This document shows positions 44,387-54,359 of a stretch of 64,000 nucleotides of DNA, one piece after another. The stretch lies in contig OY726574.1 of assembly GCA_963383645.1 (NCBI GenBank), positions 56,033,477 through 56,097,476 on the forward strand. The letters are read 5' to 3'. Below the pieces are notes generated by a model. The model was not told the DNA's origin. It was given only the letters and a program-made list of their open reading frames with translations, and made no database searches. This stretch comes from Muscardinus avellanarius. Its lineage: Eukaryota; Chordata; Mammalia; Rodentia; Gliridae. Each line of letters opens with the position of its first letter. Positions within the stretch are counted from its first letter, which is position 1. A program made the translations under genes and the position numbers.

Positions 44387-44606
44387 CCCTCCCACCCCCC
44401 GTGGTACTGGGATGGAAACCAGAAGCATTCTACCTCCAAGCGACACCCCCAGCCCTAGTTTTTATTCTTTATTTTGAAAGAGGGTCTCACTGAGTTGCAA
44501 AAGGCCTCACCAAGTATCTGAGGCCGACCATGAATCACTAACTATCCTCCTATCTCAGCCTCCCGAATGCTGGGATTACAAGCATGCACCACCACGTCTG
44601 GCTAAG
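44387..44606 (-). repeat. B1-dID SINE, 10-bp TSD
   Basis: TSD AACCTTTCCT at 44377-44386 and 44607-44616. It carries GTACTGGGATGGAAACC, GAGTTGCAAAAGGCCTC, CACCACCACGTCTGGC. Confidence 0.93.
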
Positions 44607-44616
44607 AACCTTTCCT

Positions 44617-45295
44617 AACTACTCATGCTTCCTCTCTTCATAGGTGGTTCACATTTGAACTCTGTCTTCTCCCCTTCTTCTAGTGATTGTTAACATAGAG
44701 AAATGGTCCCAACCATCTAACACATCCCAAGCAAGTAACAACATGTGACAAAGTAGTAATCTTCAGAAGTGCTGAGATGCCTAAGTACTTTAGGACCAAG
44801 TTTGAGGACCTCTGCTTTCAAAGGATTGGGAAGACAGCAAAATGATGTAACTGAAATTCAGACCTAGTCAACCTTCTCATCTTCTTACCCGTCATCATTA
44901 AATAACTCTTCAGGTATCATCAGAAGGGTCAGTTTTATTACACTTAGTGGTAAGATTTAGGACAGTTCAGTGGCATGACCTCTTTTACAACTCATAGGGC
45001 CCAAAGTCTAAGCAACTTGCAAAACAAAAAAATTTTTAAAAAGGGACTCGGCTCAAACCAGCTATTTGTCATCAACTAGATCATAAATTAGGTCATATTT
45101 ACTGAATTTGATTTTCTCTTCTTAAATCAGTAAAGGCATTCGATCAATATTAATACACTGGTTAATTAACTGCTTGATAATATGTGAGCTAGCTAAGTAC
45201 AATCATTATTCTACTCTCTACTGATAAATAATTTATCAGGGAAACTGTGGAGTCCTCAGGAGTAAAACAACAGAAATAGCAATAAAACAGAACAA
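44617..45295. other. Unassigned sequence
   Basis: No gene or repeat recognised. Confidence 0.45.
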
Positions 45296-45299
45296 TAGT

Positions 45300-45466
45300 G
45301 ATAGGTAATACTTATTTTCTACTTTTTGTATGCCAGCTTAAGCATGAATTAATTCTAACCTCAACATATATTTCCATTTTGCAGCTGAAGAAACAGATGT
45401 ATACAGCAAATTAGTGGCTTGCCCAATGTTATACTAGTGATATAGTTAAGTGAGTGATAGTATAAT
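45300..45466 (+). repeat. MIR element
   Basis: ATAGGTAATACTTATTTTC, GCATGAATTAATTCTAACC, CCATTTTGCAGCTGAAGAAA, GTGGCTTGCCCAATGTTA: full MIR order from head to core end. Confidence 0.75.
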
Positions 45467-45469
45467 ATT

Positions 45470-46865
45470 ACACTTTTATTTGTAATGCAGACCATAAGTA
45501 GAGCATTTCTTCTGAACAAGTACATTGCTAAATATTCCTTCTAATAAAATCTTCCATGACTCAGTTTAAGAAAGAGAAGGGCTTATGCTTGACTGGTACC
45601 CATGTCAGGAAGCAACTCAGACTTAATTCTGCAATTCACCAAAGCTTTGAAAATGGAAATTTCTGGCTTTATAAAGTAAAAGATGCAAAATAATTCTGCA
45701 AGAACTGTAAATAGGACTCTTCAGAGATTCTTTTGTGCCCCTACTTCTTGTGCTGACATTTGATTGGCACCACCAACAGTGTCAGAGAGGCCTGCAACTA
45801 ATATACAGAAGGCTTGAAAGAGAATCAAAATAAATAACTTCATAGTTACTCTAGAGCATTGTCAAGGTACTCACATCAGACACAATCAAGGCAACATGAT
45901 ATTCTAGTTTATTTGTTCTGTTTCCTGAAATAACTTTTGAATTTACTATAATTTTTAATTTTTGTAGTAAAAATAAGCCTATTTTCCTGCATGAAAGCAA
46001 TCAATATTAACTATCCTGACTACTTCTCTCTTCCCACAAGTGTGCTCAATTACACAGGCAACTTCTGTGACTGATATGATTGTCTATGTAGCACCAACCC
46101 ATGGTGTGCTTATTCAAGAATCATAGAATAGACAGTTTTGTAGCATTCTATGTTGTTCTGTTCTCATTCTGCTTTCCCCAGCTTCATAGTAACCTTAAAA
46201 ATGAACAACTTTATGTGGAGAGGAGCTGTGAAATTAGCAGCCCACAAAGCCTGACTCAGAAATGACTTAGTGGGAAGAGTCCCCATCCTCAGGATATTTT
46301 CCAAAGAGTATCAGCTAGAATTGTTTAATACCACAGATTCCTTCAGTAGGGATACTAGGTGACAAAACCCAGAGAATGAAAAAGATAGATCTGGGAGTTA
46401 GATGCCCGTAGAAGACTTTGAAAAGATTTGACGTATTGCCGAAGAATGAGAATTCCACACACAAGTGCACAGTGGGATGTCTGGCCAGGTCAGGCTGCCT
46501 CTCAACACAAGTACAAGGTACATGCCCAGGACACTGTGGCTATACACAGCAGAAGCGGAAAGTTAGGCCAGAGTTATGAACTGCAAGAGTGCTGAACCAT
46601 ACTTCAAAGAGTGTTGGTTCAGAACAAGAAAGAAAATATCTATTTTGTCGCCCCGTGGCTGAATATCAAATAAGCCAAGGAAAGATTTCAGGAGCTGTAC
46701 ATGTTGAAGAACCTAGAGGACACAGAATTAGTACAGAAAGGTCACTAAAATGTAAATTGCAGCAGCAGCCACAACACCAATTAAAAATATTTTAAATGTT
46801 CAGTTTTCAATAAAATCTTATGAAAGTATGGCATATACACAGAGGGGGAAAAATGTCATCAGAAA
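45470..46865. other. Unassigned, mostly unique interval
   Basis: No repeat recognised. A 68-codon frame at 46589-46795 has no recognisable domain. Confidence 0.45.
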
Positions 46866-46867
46866 TA

Positions 46868-47035
46868 CTATCTGAGCTTGAGAGGCTTGAGACAGGAGGA
46901 TTGCAGGTCTCAGTCTCAGAAAGGCCAGTCTCAGAAATTTAGTGACACCACAGCACCTTAAGGAGACCCTGTTCTATAGCTCCGAGGCAGTGTGTCCACA
47001 TACTTACCCTCCAGTATCACACAGGCACACACACA
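46868..47035 (+). repeat. B1-dID SINE, degenerate
   Basis: GAGGCTTGAGACAGGAGG, GGAGACCCTGTTCTATAGC, CTCCAGTATCACACAGG. Confidence 0.65.
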
Positions 47036-47239
47036 AAGGAAATAAATAAAAAAGAAAGAAATATTAACCTGAATAAACTTGTAAGAATAAAATAAAAATT
47101 TGGAAAGTAAAAGTAAAATAATTGCAATGAAAAATTCACCAGAGGGACTCAAGTAGATTTGAGATAGCAAAATAATCATTAAATTTGAAGATAAACCAAC
47201 AGAAATCATTTAGTTTGGGGAAGAAAAAGGAAAAAGACC

Positions 47240-49010
47240 CTAGAATTTTAAACTCTGAACTTTATTTTTAATTTCTCTGTGTGTAAATTCTCTGACTTCA
47301 GGTATAGTTGCTGGTAATGTGAATAAAAACAAAACCAGAGAATCTGAAGAGAAAGAGAGAGGTGCAGCTATTGTCGTGAACACTGTCATGCCTCAATCTA
47401 TGGGGTGAGTAGACAGTGTCAGGGTTTCTCTAACGTATAGAACACGCTGACCAAACACACAGTAAACACACTTAAAGTACAAGGAAGAACTAAGTCATAG
47501 AGGCTTTTAGAAAAGTTGGGAAGACAAAATGATTCAGATCTATATAAGACTCACCTCTAACCTCTTGGTCATAATAAGGCTTCTTATGCCTTGTCTTAGT
47601 AGTGGTGTTTAGGACTGAGGTCTGATTGCAATGAGCAATGTAGCTAACAACTGTTTAGGCAGTAATTAGGCAAGTGAACCAAGTAAGGTCATGGGCCAAT
47701 TGTCTCAATTCCCTGTTTCAATGACTAAAATAGCCATAGGATCCAAAAACCATCTTCACAATAAATATTAATTGTGCTCTTAAAAGAATAAATGATGGTT
47801 TGTAAAAGGTATGTATAGGTATATTCTTCCTAAGTCTAGTTTCTTGACAAGGGTTAATTTTCATGGGATTGAATTTTTCCTTTGCAGGATTTGTTCTTAG
47901 ATAAGTGAAATTCATAACTCACCATTTTTCTATCGGTAACTGATGCAATGAAGAATAGTATTTGGGGTGTTATTTCCTGAAATCCTTTTGGATTGCTTTG
48001 TTTGATGAGCAATTTAAACATAAGAATAAAGATAGGCCACTTAGGCGAGTGTAATTGGGATGGGAATTTGTGTATAAACTTGTCAGTTTCAGGATCTCTT
48101 TCAGTGACTTGAAGTTTGGGTGTTATGTTGTGGTGAATTAAGTGATAAATGTTTATGCACTGAGTCATGTTTAATAAGTTAAAATACTGGAAGTTGTTCC
48201 TTAACCATTCTGACTGTGTTGCATCTTGGAGGAGGCTCATCTGAAGACAAGATACATGTGATTCTGGCTAATGGGAGATTTTTCAACTGTCCTAAATGAC
48301 AGGGTAGACTTGCAACTTGAAACCGTTCCAAAGAGGAAACAGCTGTTGGTTGCTCTCAGCAGGAAGTGTGGAATGTGTCCTAACTAATTGGAAAACGTTG
48401 AGTAACTAATGACCAGTTTCTGATCTCACACTGGCTTCTTCCTACTTGGAATCATGGAACCAGTAACAAAATGGGAACCAAGTGAACACTGAATAATGGT
48501 CTGTTCTTGCTAAAAATAAGAAACACGGGGGAAAACAATCTCACAAATAGCTTCCACCACAAACAAAGGATGAGGGTCCTTTTGAAAGGGAGAGGAAGAA
48601 GAGGATTATAGTTAATTAGTAGAAGAATTATTCTTGGCTTTTTCCCAGGGAGGGCATTGAGTCAATTCCAGAGAGGAGGAATCTTCATCCTTTCCAGTTT
48701 GCATGGGCCAGGTCTATCAGGCCAGGCTACAATGGTATTTGTGGGCAGGAATTTTACTAGGCTGATCTAGTACAGCAGAATGGTAAAGAGTCTAGGAATG
48801 ACTAGCAGTCACCATGGCATCCTCAATGGCTAAACTGATTTTCCTAGTTCCATCCTGCGTTCTGTTTTTCCACAGCCATAAAAGTCCCACCTACCTGACT
48901 GTCTGGTTAGATGGGTACCTTGTTCTAGAATACATCTAGAATAATCAAAAAGGATTGTTCTTCAGGGTTTGAGAAGGTGTTTGCTTGGTGACAGAATTAG
49001 AGTTTGGTTG
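47240..49010 (-). other. Unassigned; possible decayed retroviral internal sequence
   Basis: The minus strand holds a 128-codon frame (47854-48240) and interrupted frames upstream with Cys/Pro/Trp-rich pieces, such as ELTQCPPWEKAKN near 48600-48660. This hints at an old envelope-like or other ERV coding region. I see no conserved retroviral motif that settles it, and no LTR pair. Treat as unknown. Confidence 0.2.
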
Positions 49011-49021
49011 AGGGTGATAAT

Positions 49022-49222
49022 TTTTTTTTTGTGCGTGTGTGTGTGTTACTGGGGTTCCTGGAAGCCCTTCTACCTCCAGGCTACACTCCCAGACCTATTT
49101 TTATATTTTTATTTGGAAACAGGGTCTCTTAAGCCAGCAAGGTTGGCTTCAAACCAGCGCAATCCTCCTGTCTCCACCTCCCAAGCGCGGGGATTACAAG
49201 CGTGTGTCACCATGCCCGGCCA
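49022..49222 (-). repeat. B1-dID SINE, young, 11-bp TSD
   Basis: TSD AGGGTGATAAT at 49011-49021 and 49223-49233. It carries ACTGGGGTTCCTGGAAGC, TCTCTTAAGCCAGCAAGG and GTGTCACCATGCCCGGC. Confidence 0.96.
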
Positions 49223-49233
49223 AGGGTGATAAT

Positions 49234-49676
49234 GAATACATGGCACTTAAAAGACATTTGACCATTTATGTTTAACATCATCTACTAAGTTCCAAGGATA
49301 CAATGGAAATAAGGTAGATGTAATACTTTCTTTAGAAAGGTCTATGATTGAACCAAACTATAATGCTTTCATTCTACTAGTGAGACTTATTTTTATTGCT
49401 CTTGTTGTTTTTGCTGTTATTGTTATATAGTATAGAAAAGCTGTTGTTTTGGGGGGGTTGAAAGAAGAAAGGATAGATTAAGCTAATGAAAAAGTTATAG
49501 AGATTTTATAGAAGATGAATATTTTGAAAGAAATAGTATATATGATAAAGTGACTAAAATTAAAAGAGAATTTGAGTTTTTCTAAGAATTAAGAAATAGC
49601 ATCAAAAATATAACCAGGCTAAAGGAGAATTTGGTTACCCATCTTAAAATGACAAGCTTTATTTTATAGGAAAATT
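49234..49676. other. Unassigned AT-rich sequence
   Basis: Nothing recognised. Confidence 0.4.
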
Positions 49677-49688
49677 GATATGCTTTTT

Positions 49689-49894
49689 TATTTTTATTTT
49701 TATTTTTTTGATGGTAATGGGGTTCTCCTGGAAACCCTTCTACCTCTGGGCTACACTCCCAGACCTATTTTTTACATATTTTTATTTGGAAACTGGATCT
49801 CTTAAGCCAGTGAGGCTGGCTCCGAACCAGTGCCATCCTCCTGTCTCCGCCTCCCAAGCGGGGGGGATTACAAGCGTGCACCACCACGCCCGGC
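49689..49894 (-). repeat. B1-dID SINE, young, 12-bp TSD
   Basis: TSD GATATGCTTTTT at 49677-49688 and 49895-49906. It carries GGGGTTCTCCTGGAAACCC, CTCTTAAGCCAGTGAGG and CACCACCACGCCCGGC. Confidence 0.96.
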
Positions 49895-49906
49895 GATATG
49901 CTTTTT

Positions 49907-50196
49907 CAAAAAAGGAGAACCTTAATAGGAATTATGTTCACTTAAGAAAAGTGATATTTATTCATTAAAGAGTGATTTTTTTTTCTGCAACTATGTGGCT
50001 TTCTGTATTTGCCTTAAGAAGTTTTTGTCATTTTATTTTGATGAAAGACTATTATTTATGGTGACCTATGATTTTTTTTTGGCCAAGAGATTTAAACTTT
50101 TGTTTTTGACAGATTTAGCAAAGACAATTTCTAGATTTTTTTTTTACTTCAAGCTAACTTTGGGATATTCCTGAAAGCCCCCTGGAATATCTGAAA
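49907..50196. other. Unassigned T-rich sequence
   Basis: Nothing recognised. Confidence 0.4.
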
Positions 50197-50197
50197 G

Positions 50198-50259
<62 letters not shown>
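50197..50259. repeat. (TA)n microsatellite
   Basis: About 30 TA units with one GTA interruption. Confidence 0.95.
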
Positions 50260-50261
<2 letters not shown>

Positions 50262-51590
50262 CACTAATTAGACTTATTTGATATACTAAGTTATATAAAA
50301 AGCATTGTCAAGGGATAAATGATGCTAAATTTTTTGAGTTATGTTTTTCAGGATGCATTATTGTTTTATAAATTATATAAAATTTATATAAATCTGGTAG
50401 TCTTGATATAATGCTATCATAATTTTAGTTATTTAAAAATTTTATATGCAGTAAAAAGAACCAAGTCTCCTTGAGAGTTGCATCATTATTATAATAAATC
50501 CTGAACTGTTTAAGTTGTCAAAGAACTACTGGAGAAAATTTTCTGACAAGTACACTTTTCTGGTATCCTTTGGATCCCACCATTGGACTGGATCAGAGGT
50601 CATGGAATTTTCCTGAAGAAACTGTTTGATTTATTATTCCTGAACCAACACCAGATAAATGAGGAATTGATTAAACACAAGGTAAATGCTATGACACATT
50701 TTCATGCTAGGTTAGCCAGCACTGGAATTGTATATGTGAAAACTGAATGAGTTTCTCAGGATTGGTTTGGGTCAGAGTACCTAAAATGGCCTGTTTTTGG
50801 GATAGTGCTAGTCCCCTCAGTTGGAAAAATAGGACTGGTATTTGCAAATCACTACATTTAATGTTAAGCATAGACAGGGCTTGTACATGTTTCTTGTCTT
50901 TCCACCTTTCATAGTTGAAGTTCTGTGCTCCATAACTCTTGATGGAATAGGCAAAGTGATGCAAATCATGTAAAAATGTTGGCATGGATTCTGTTCTGAA
51001 ATTGCTAACCTGTTTATAGCCAATATTTGATTTACATCTATAATGCTGGGAAGAAAATCAAAACTTCAACTGACATATTTCTGCTACTTGATGAGCCATT
51101 TGGACATTTACCAGGGCAGATTGTTCAATTTTTATCTCTAATAGGATATTAATATGTTCTTGTAGTAGTTTATTTCTCTGGTCATATCAAAGTTTTCCAT
51201 GGAGGAAATCCAATATTATAACAATAGTTTAAGGGTTATTAGAGTATGTTTATTTTAATGGAATATTTCTGGAGAAATCTCCAATAGCATACCTACTAAA
51301 AATCAAAGCATAGTGCTATGTTCTGTGACTGATGAAAAAGTAGTAATGAGCAAGAAATTATGAAGTACCAGAAATTAATAAAAAAAATCATCTCCTTTTC
51401 TGTGATCTTCCCTCAAGAGACTCTATAATATTTTTAAAACATGACCTAGAAATAATGTGGTCCCAATCCTCAAGTTTATAGACAAGGATGTGAAACTTGC
51501 TGAAGTATAAAAATGTCCCTTTGGTCCCAATGAATTAGTAGGGCTAGAAAGGAAAGGTGGGTTTGTTGTTTTCTAGAGTACAATGAACAC
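50262..51590 (-). other. Unassigned; two overlapping minus-strand frames
   Basis: Frames of 92 codons (50707-50985) and 68 codons (50817-51023) overlap in different phases, as expected for a decayed coding sequence with indels. No domain recognised. It may belong with the 47-49 kb block. Confidence 0.2.
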
Positions 51591-51599
51591 TTTTCTTGC

Positions 51600-52085
51600 T
51601 CTACCTAGTTCTTCTCTATAGTGGGTAAAACAATGTTATCCCCAAAATGAAAATTTAAATATTAAACCTTACTACCTATGACATAACTTTATTCAGAGAA
51701 ATATTCAAATCTTAAACTCTACTACATGTGGGTGTAACCTTATTTGGAAATTGTCTTTGAAGACTGATGTAATGAATTTAAGAAAAAGATATATACTGGA
51801 ATATTGGGATATTCTGGACTAATACAATGACTAGTATCCTTAAGAGAGAAGTCTGGACAAAAGGCATGCGTAGAGAGAAGATATGAAGACACAGGCAGAC
51901 ACATGGGAAGAGGTTCTCGTGAGATTCATAGGCAGAGGTGGAATGAGATGTGTACAAGCCAAGGAGCACCAAGGGTTGCTAGCAACCACTGAGGACTGGG
52001 AGAGAGGCAGGCAACAGACTCCCTAGCAGTCTCCACAAGGAATCTGCCTAAGGCTACAAGGCAGAAATTTCTGGAAAGCAAGTCT
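51600..52085 (+). repeat. MaLR (MLT1-like) LTR
   Basis: GTGTAACCTTATTTGGAAAT, CTTTGAAGACTGATGTAATG, ATGACTAGTATCCTTAAG, ATGAAGACACAGGCAGACA, TACAAGCCAAGGAGCACC, AAGGGTTGCTAGCAACC: consecutive MLT1 landmarks. Confidence 0.85.
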
Positions 52086-52087
52086 TT

Positions 52088-52192
52088 GAGCTTTAACCTT
52101 TTTAAAATATACTTTTATTGATGCATTGTAATTATACATCATAATAAGATATAGAGTCATAGGAACATATATGTGCACAAGGGTTTTCTACT
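52088..52192 (-). repeat. L1 3'UTR stub
   Basis: TTTTATTGATGCATTGTAAT, TATACATCATAATAAGATA, CATATATGTGCACAAGG: reverse complement of the L1 3' terminus. Only about 100 bp long. Confidence 0.7.
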
Positions 52193-52199
52193 CTAAGGC

Positions 52200-52306
52200 T
52201 CTTCTTTCTTTCTTGCATTCTCTTTCTTTCTTTCTTTCTTTCTTCCTTTCTTCCTTTCTTTCTTCTTCCTTTCTTCTTTTCTTCCTTTCTTCCTTTCTTC
52301 CTTTCT
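52200..52306. repeat. (TTTC)n/(CTTC)n polypyrimidine tract
   Basis: Impure tetranucleotide run adjoining the next SINE tail. Confidence 0.95.
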
Positions 52307-52503
52307 GTGGTAGTGGGGATGGAACCCAGAGGAATTCTACTGATAAGCTACATTGGCAGTCCTATTTTATTATTTTAATTTTGAAACAGATTCTCATTAA
52401 GTTGTGCAGAACCTCATTAAGTGCTGAGGCTGGCCTCAAATCCAGGATCCTCCTGTTTCAGCTTCCCAATTTTTGGGATTACAAGCATATACCACCACAT
52501 CTG
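52307..52503 (-). repeat. B1-dID SINE
   Basis: GGTAGTGGGGATGGAACCC, TTAAGTTGTGCAGAACC, CATATACCACCACATCTG. Confidence 0.85.
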
Positions 52504-52656
52504 ACTTTCTATTTTTTGTTTGGAAAAGGGCTCTTGCTACGTTTCTAGAGCCTCACTAATTTTCTAAAGCTTGCTTTGACCCTGTGATCCTTCTTTCTCA
52601 GTCTCCCAAGTACTGGGATTACAGGTTTGTGCCACCATGCTCACCCTTCCCAAACT
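52504..52656 (-). repeat. B1-dID SINE, B1 part, old
   Basis: CTTGCTACGTTTCTAGAGCC, TTCTTTCTCAGTCTCCC, GTTTGTGCCACCATGC. Confidence 0.75.
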
Positions 52657-52659
52657 CTC

Positions 52660-54010
52660 ACTTCTGTACTTACAACTTTAAAGGAGAACCGTGTATTCTA
52701 CTTATGATGTTGATCATTGTCTGTTCTTGAATTTCTAGTAAGATTTATTTTTCTTTTATCAAACTGATTTATTAAGGTATAATTTAAATTACAACTTAAC
52801 AATTTAATATTTTCCATACATTTATAGAATTTCAAAATCATAACAACAATTAATCTTTTCATCAACCAAAAATGTGTGTACATCAGGGATCACTTTTCTA
52901 TTTCTTTCTACTTCTCACTCCCAGCCTTAAGCAGGAATTAGTATCTTTTCTGTAAAGTCTTGTAATATGAAAGCCTGTTTTCTTGCTTTCAAGGAGTATC
53001 CAGGACTGTGAAAAATAGATAAGCATATAAATAGCCATGTGAATCTTTACCTTAGTTTTCTGAACAAAATAGCGAAAGCAATGGAGAGATATACATGAAA
53101 GATTTATTTGATCATTAAAAAATCAAGACGTAGAAAAGTCGGACTGATTTGTCAATTTCATGAAATCATTAGAGACTCCTTCTATTTTTCTTTGTCAATA
53201 TTTTCATGCATGGTTTCCTTTCTTGTGGTCATATGATGGCCCATTATGCAAACTCCAGCACATGAGAGAGAAATAAAAGATGCACACAGGCTTTGAAAAT
53301 GGATCTCTCTCACATGATACTTTTCTTTGTCCAATCTTCATGGGTCAGCATTTAATCACATGAAATCTAGCTAAAAGAGAGGTGTGCTATTAAAGGTCTA
53401 TAGTTAAATGAAATTATAATTCAAATTAAAATTAGGAGAAAAATCTAAGAAATTAATTAGATCATTCATTAGATGTGCTTAATTAGATCGTGGACTGTAA
53501 GGAAGGAGGGAAAATAGAAGCATATGTTTAACATTAGAAAACAACATTATTTTTAAGAAAGTAAGAAAACTAGACTTCAGCAACTAGAAGTATTTTTTCA
53601 CATTAAGCACATAAGGGAAAGTCTTAAATCTTTGTAGAATAAGGCACCTTATTCACCTATTGTAGAGAATTATCTAATCAGATAAAAGTACAGTAATAAC
53701 TGTGCATATATGAGAAAAGCTTATTCCCTTGGTTATAAAATTTTATTTAGGTTTATGTAGTTTCTGAACAACCTTGCCATAGAGGGGACTTCCCAAATAA
53801 CAAGAATAAGGAGGTCAGAAAAACCATTCTTTTTAACTACTTCCTCAGAAAATAAATGATTTAGAAATCCTTAGAAATTTTCTAGGAGTATATAGAAGAA
53901 AAACACTTATCAAGAAAATCTAAATATGATTTTTAAAATTTATTACTAGTGTTCATAAAATATTACCACTAGTATGGTTTCTTAAGGTTAGTGGAGTTTT
54001 ATACTCTGTA
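52660..54010. other. Unassigned AT-rich interval
   Basis: No recognisable gene or repeat over 1.3 kb. Confidence 0.45.
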
Positions 54011-54024
54011 GATTTATAGCATTA

Positions 54025-54120
54025 ACAAAATTTGAAGAATTTTCAGCTATTTTTGCAAATATTTTTCTCTTTACTTCCTTCTAGAACTTTATTATATGTA
54101 TAGTAGTTTGATGATATATT
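54025..54120 (-). repeat. L1/HAL1 ORF1 fragment
   Basis: TTTGAAGAATTTTCAGC, TGCAAATATTTTTCTC and CTTCCTTCTAGAAC match the antisense L1/HAL1 ORF1 segment also seen at 59780-59812 and 63696-63730. Confidence 0.5.
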
Positions 54121-54359
54121 AAAATGATAAAATGGTCAATTAATTAGTAACATAAAAAACTTAAATACATAGACATCTCATACCTGAGCTTCAGATTATC
54201 TGAAGCAAAATCTCATGGAATGAGAAAATTAGCCAAATTCATAATTATTAAGAAATTAGGAGCCATTCAGTGACTGAAAAAATAAACCTAATAATACCAG
54301 TAGCAGTTTTAGGTGTGAGCAGTCTTACTCATCTTCTTCATTGGAAGATCAATCTAGTA

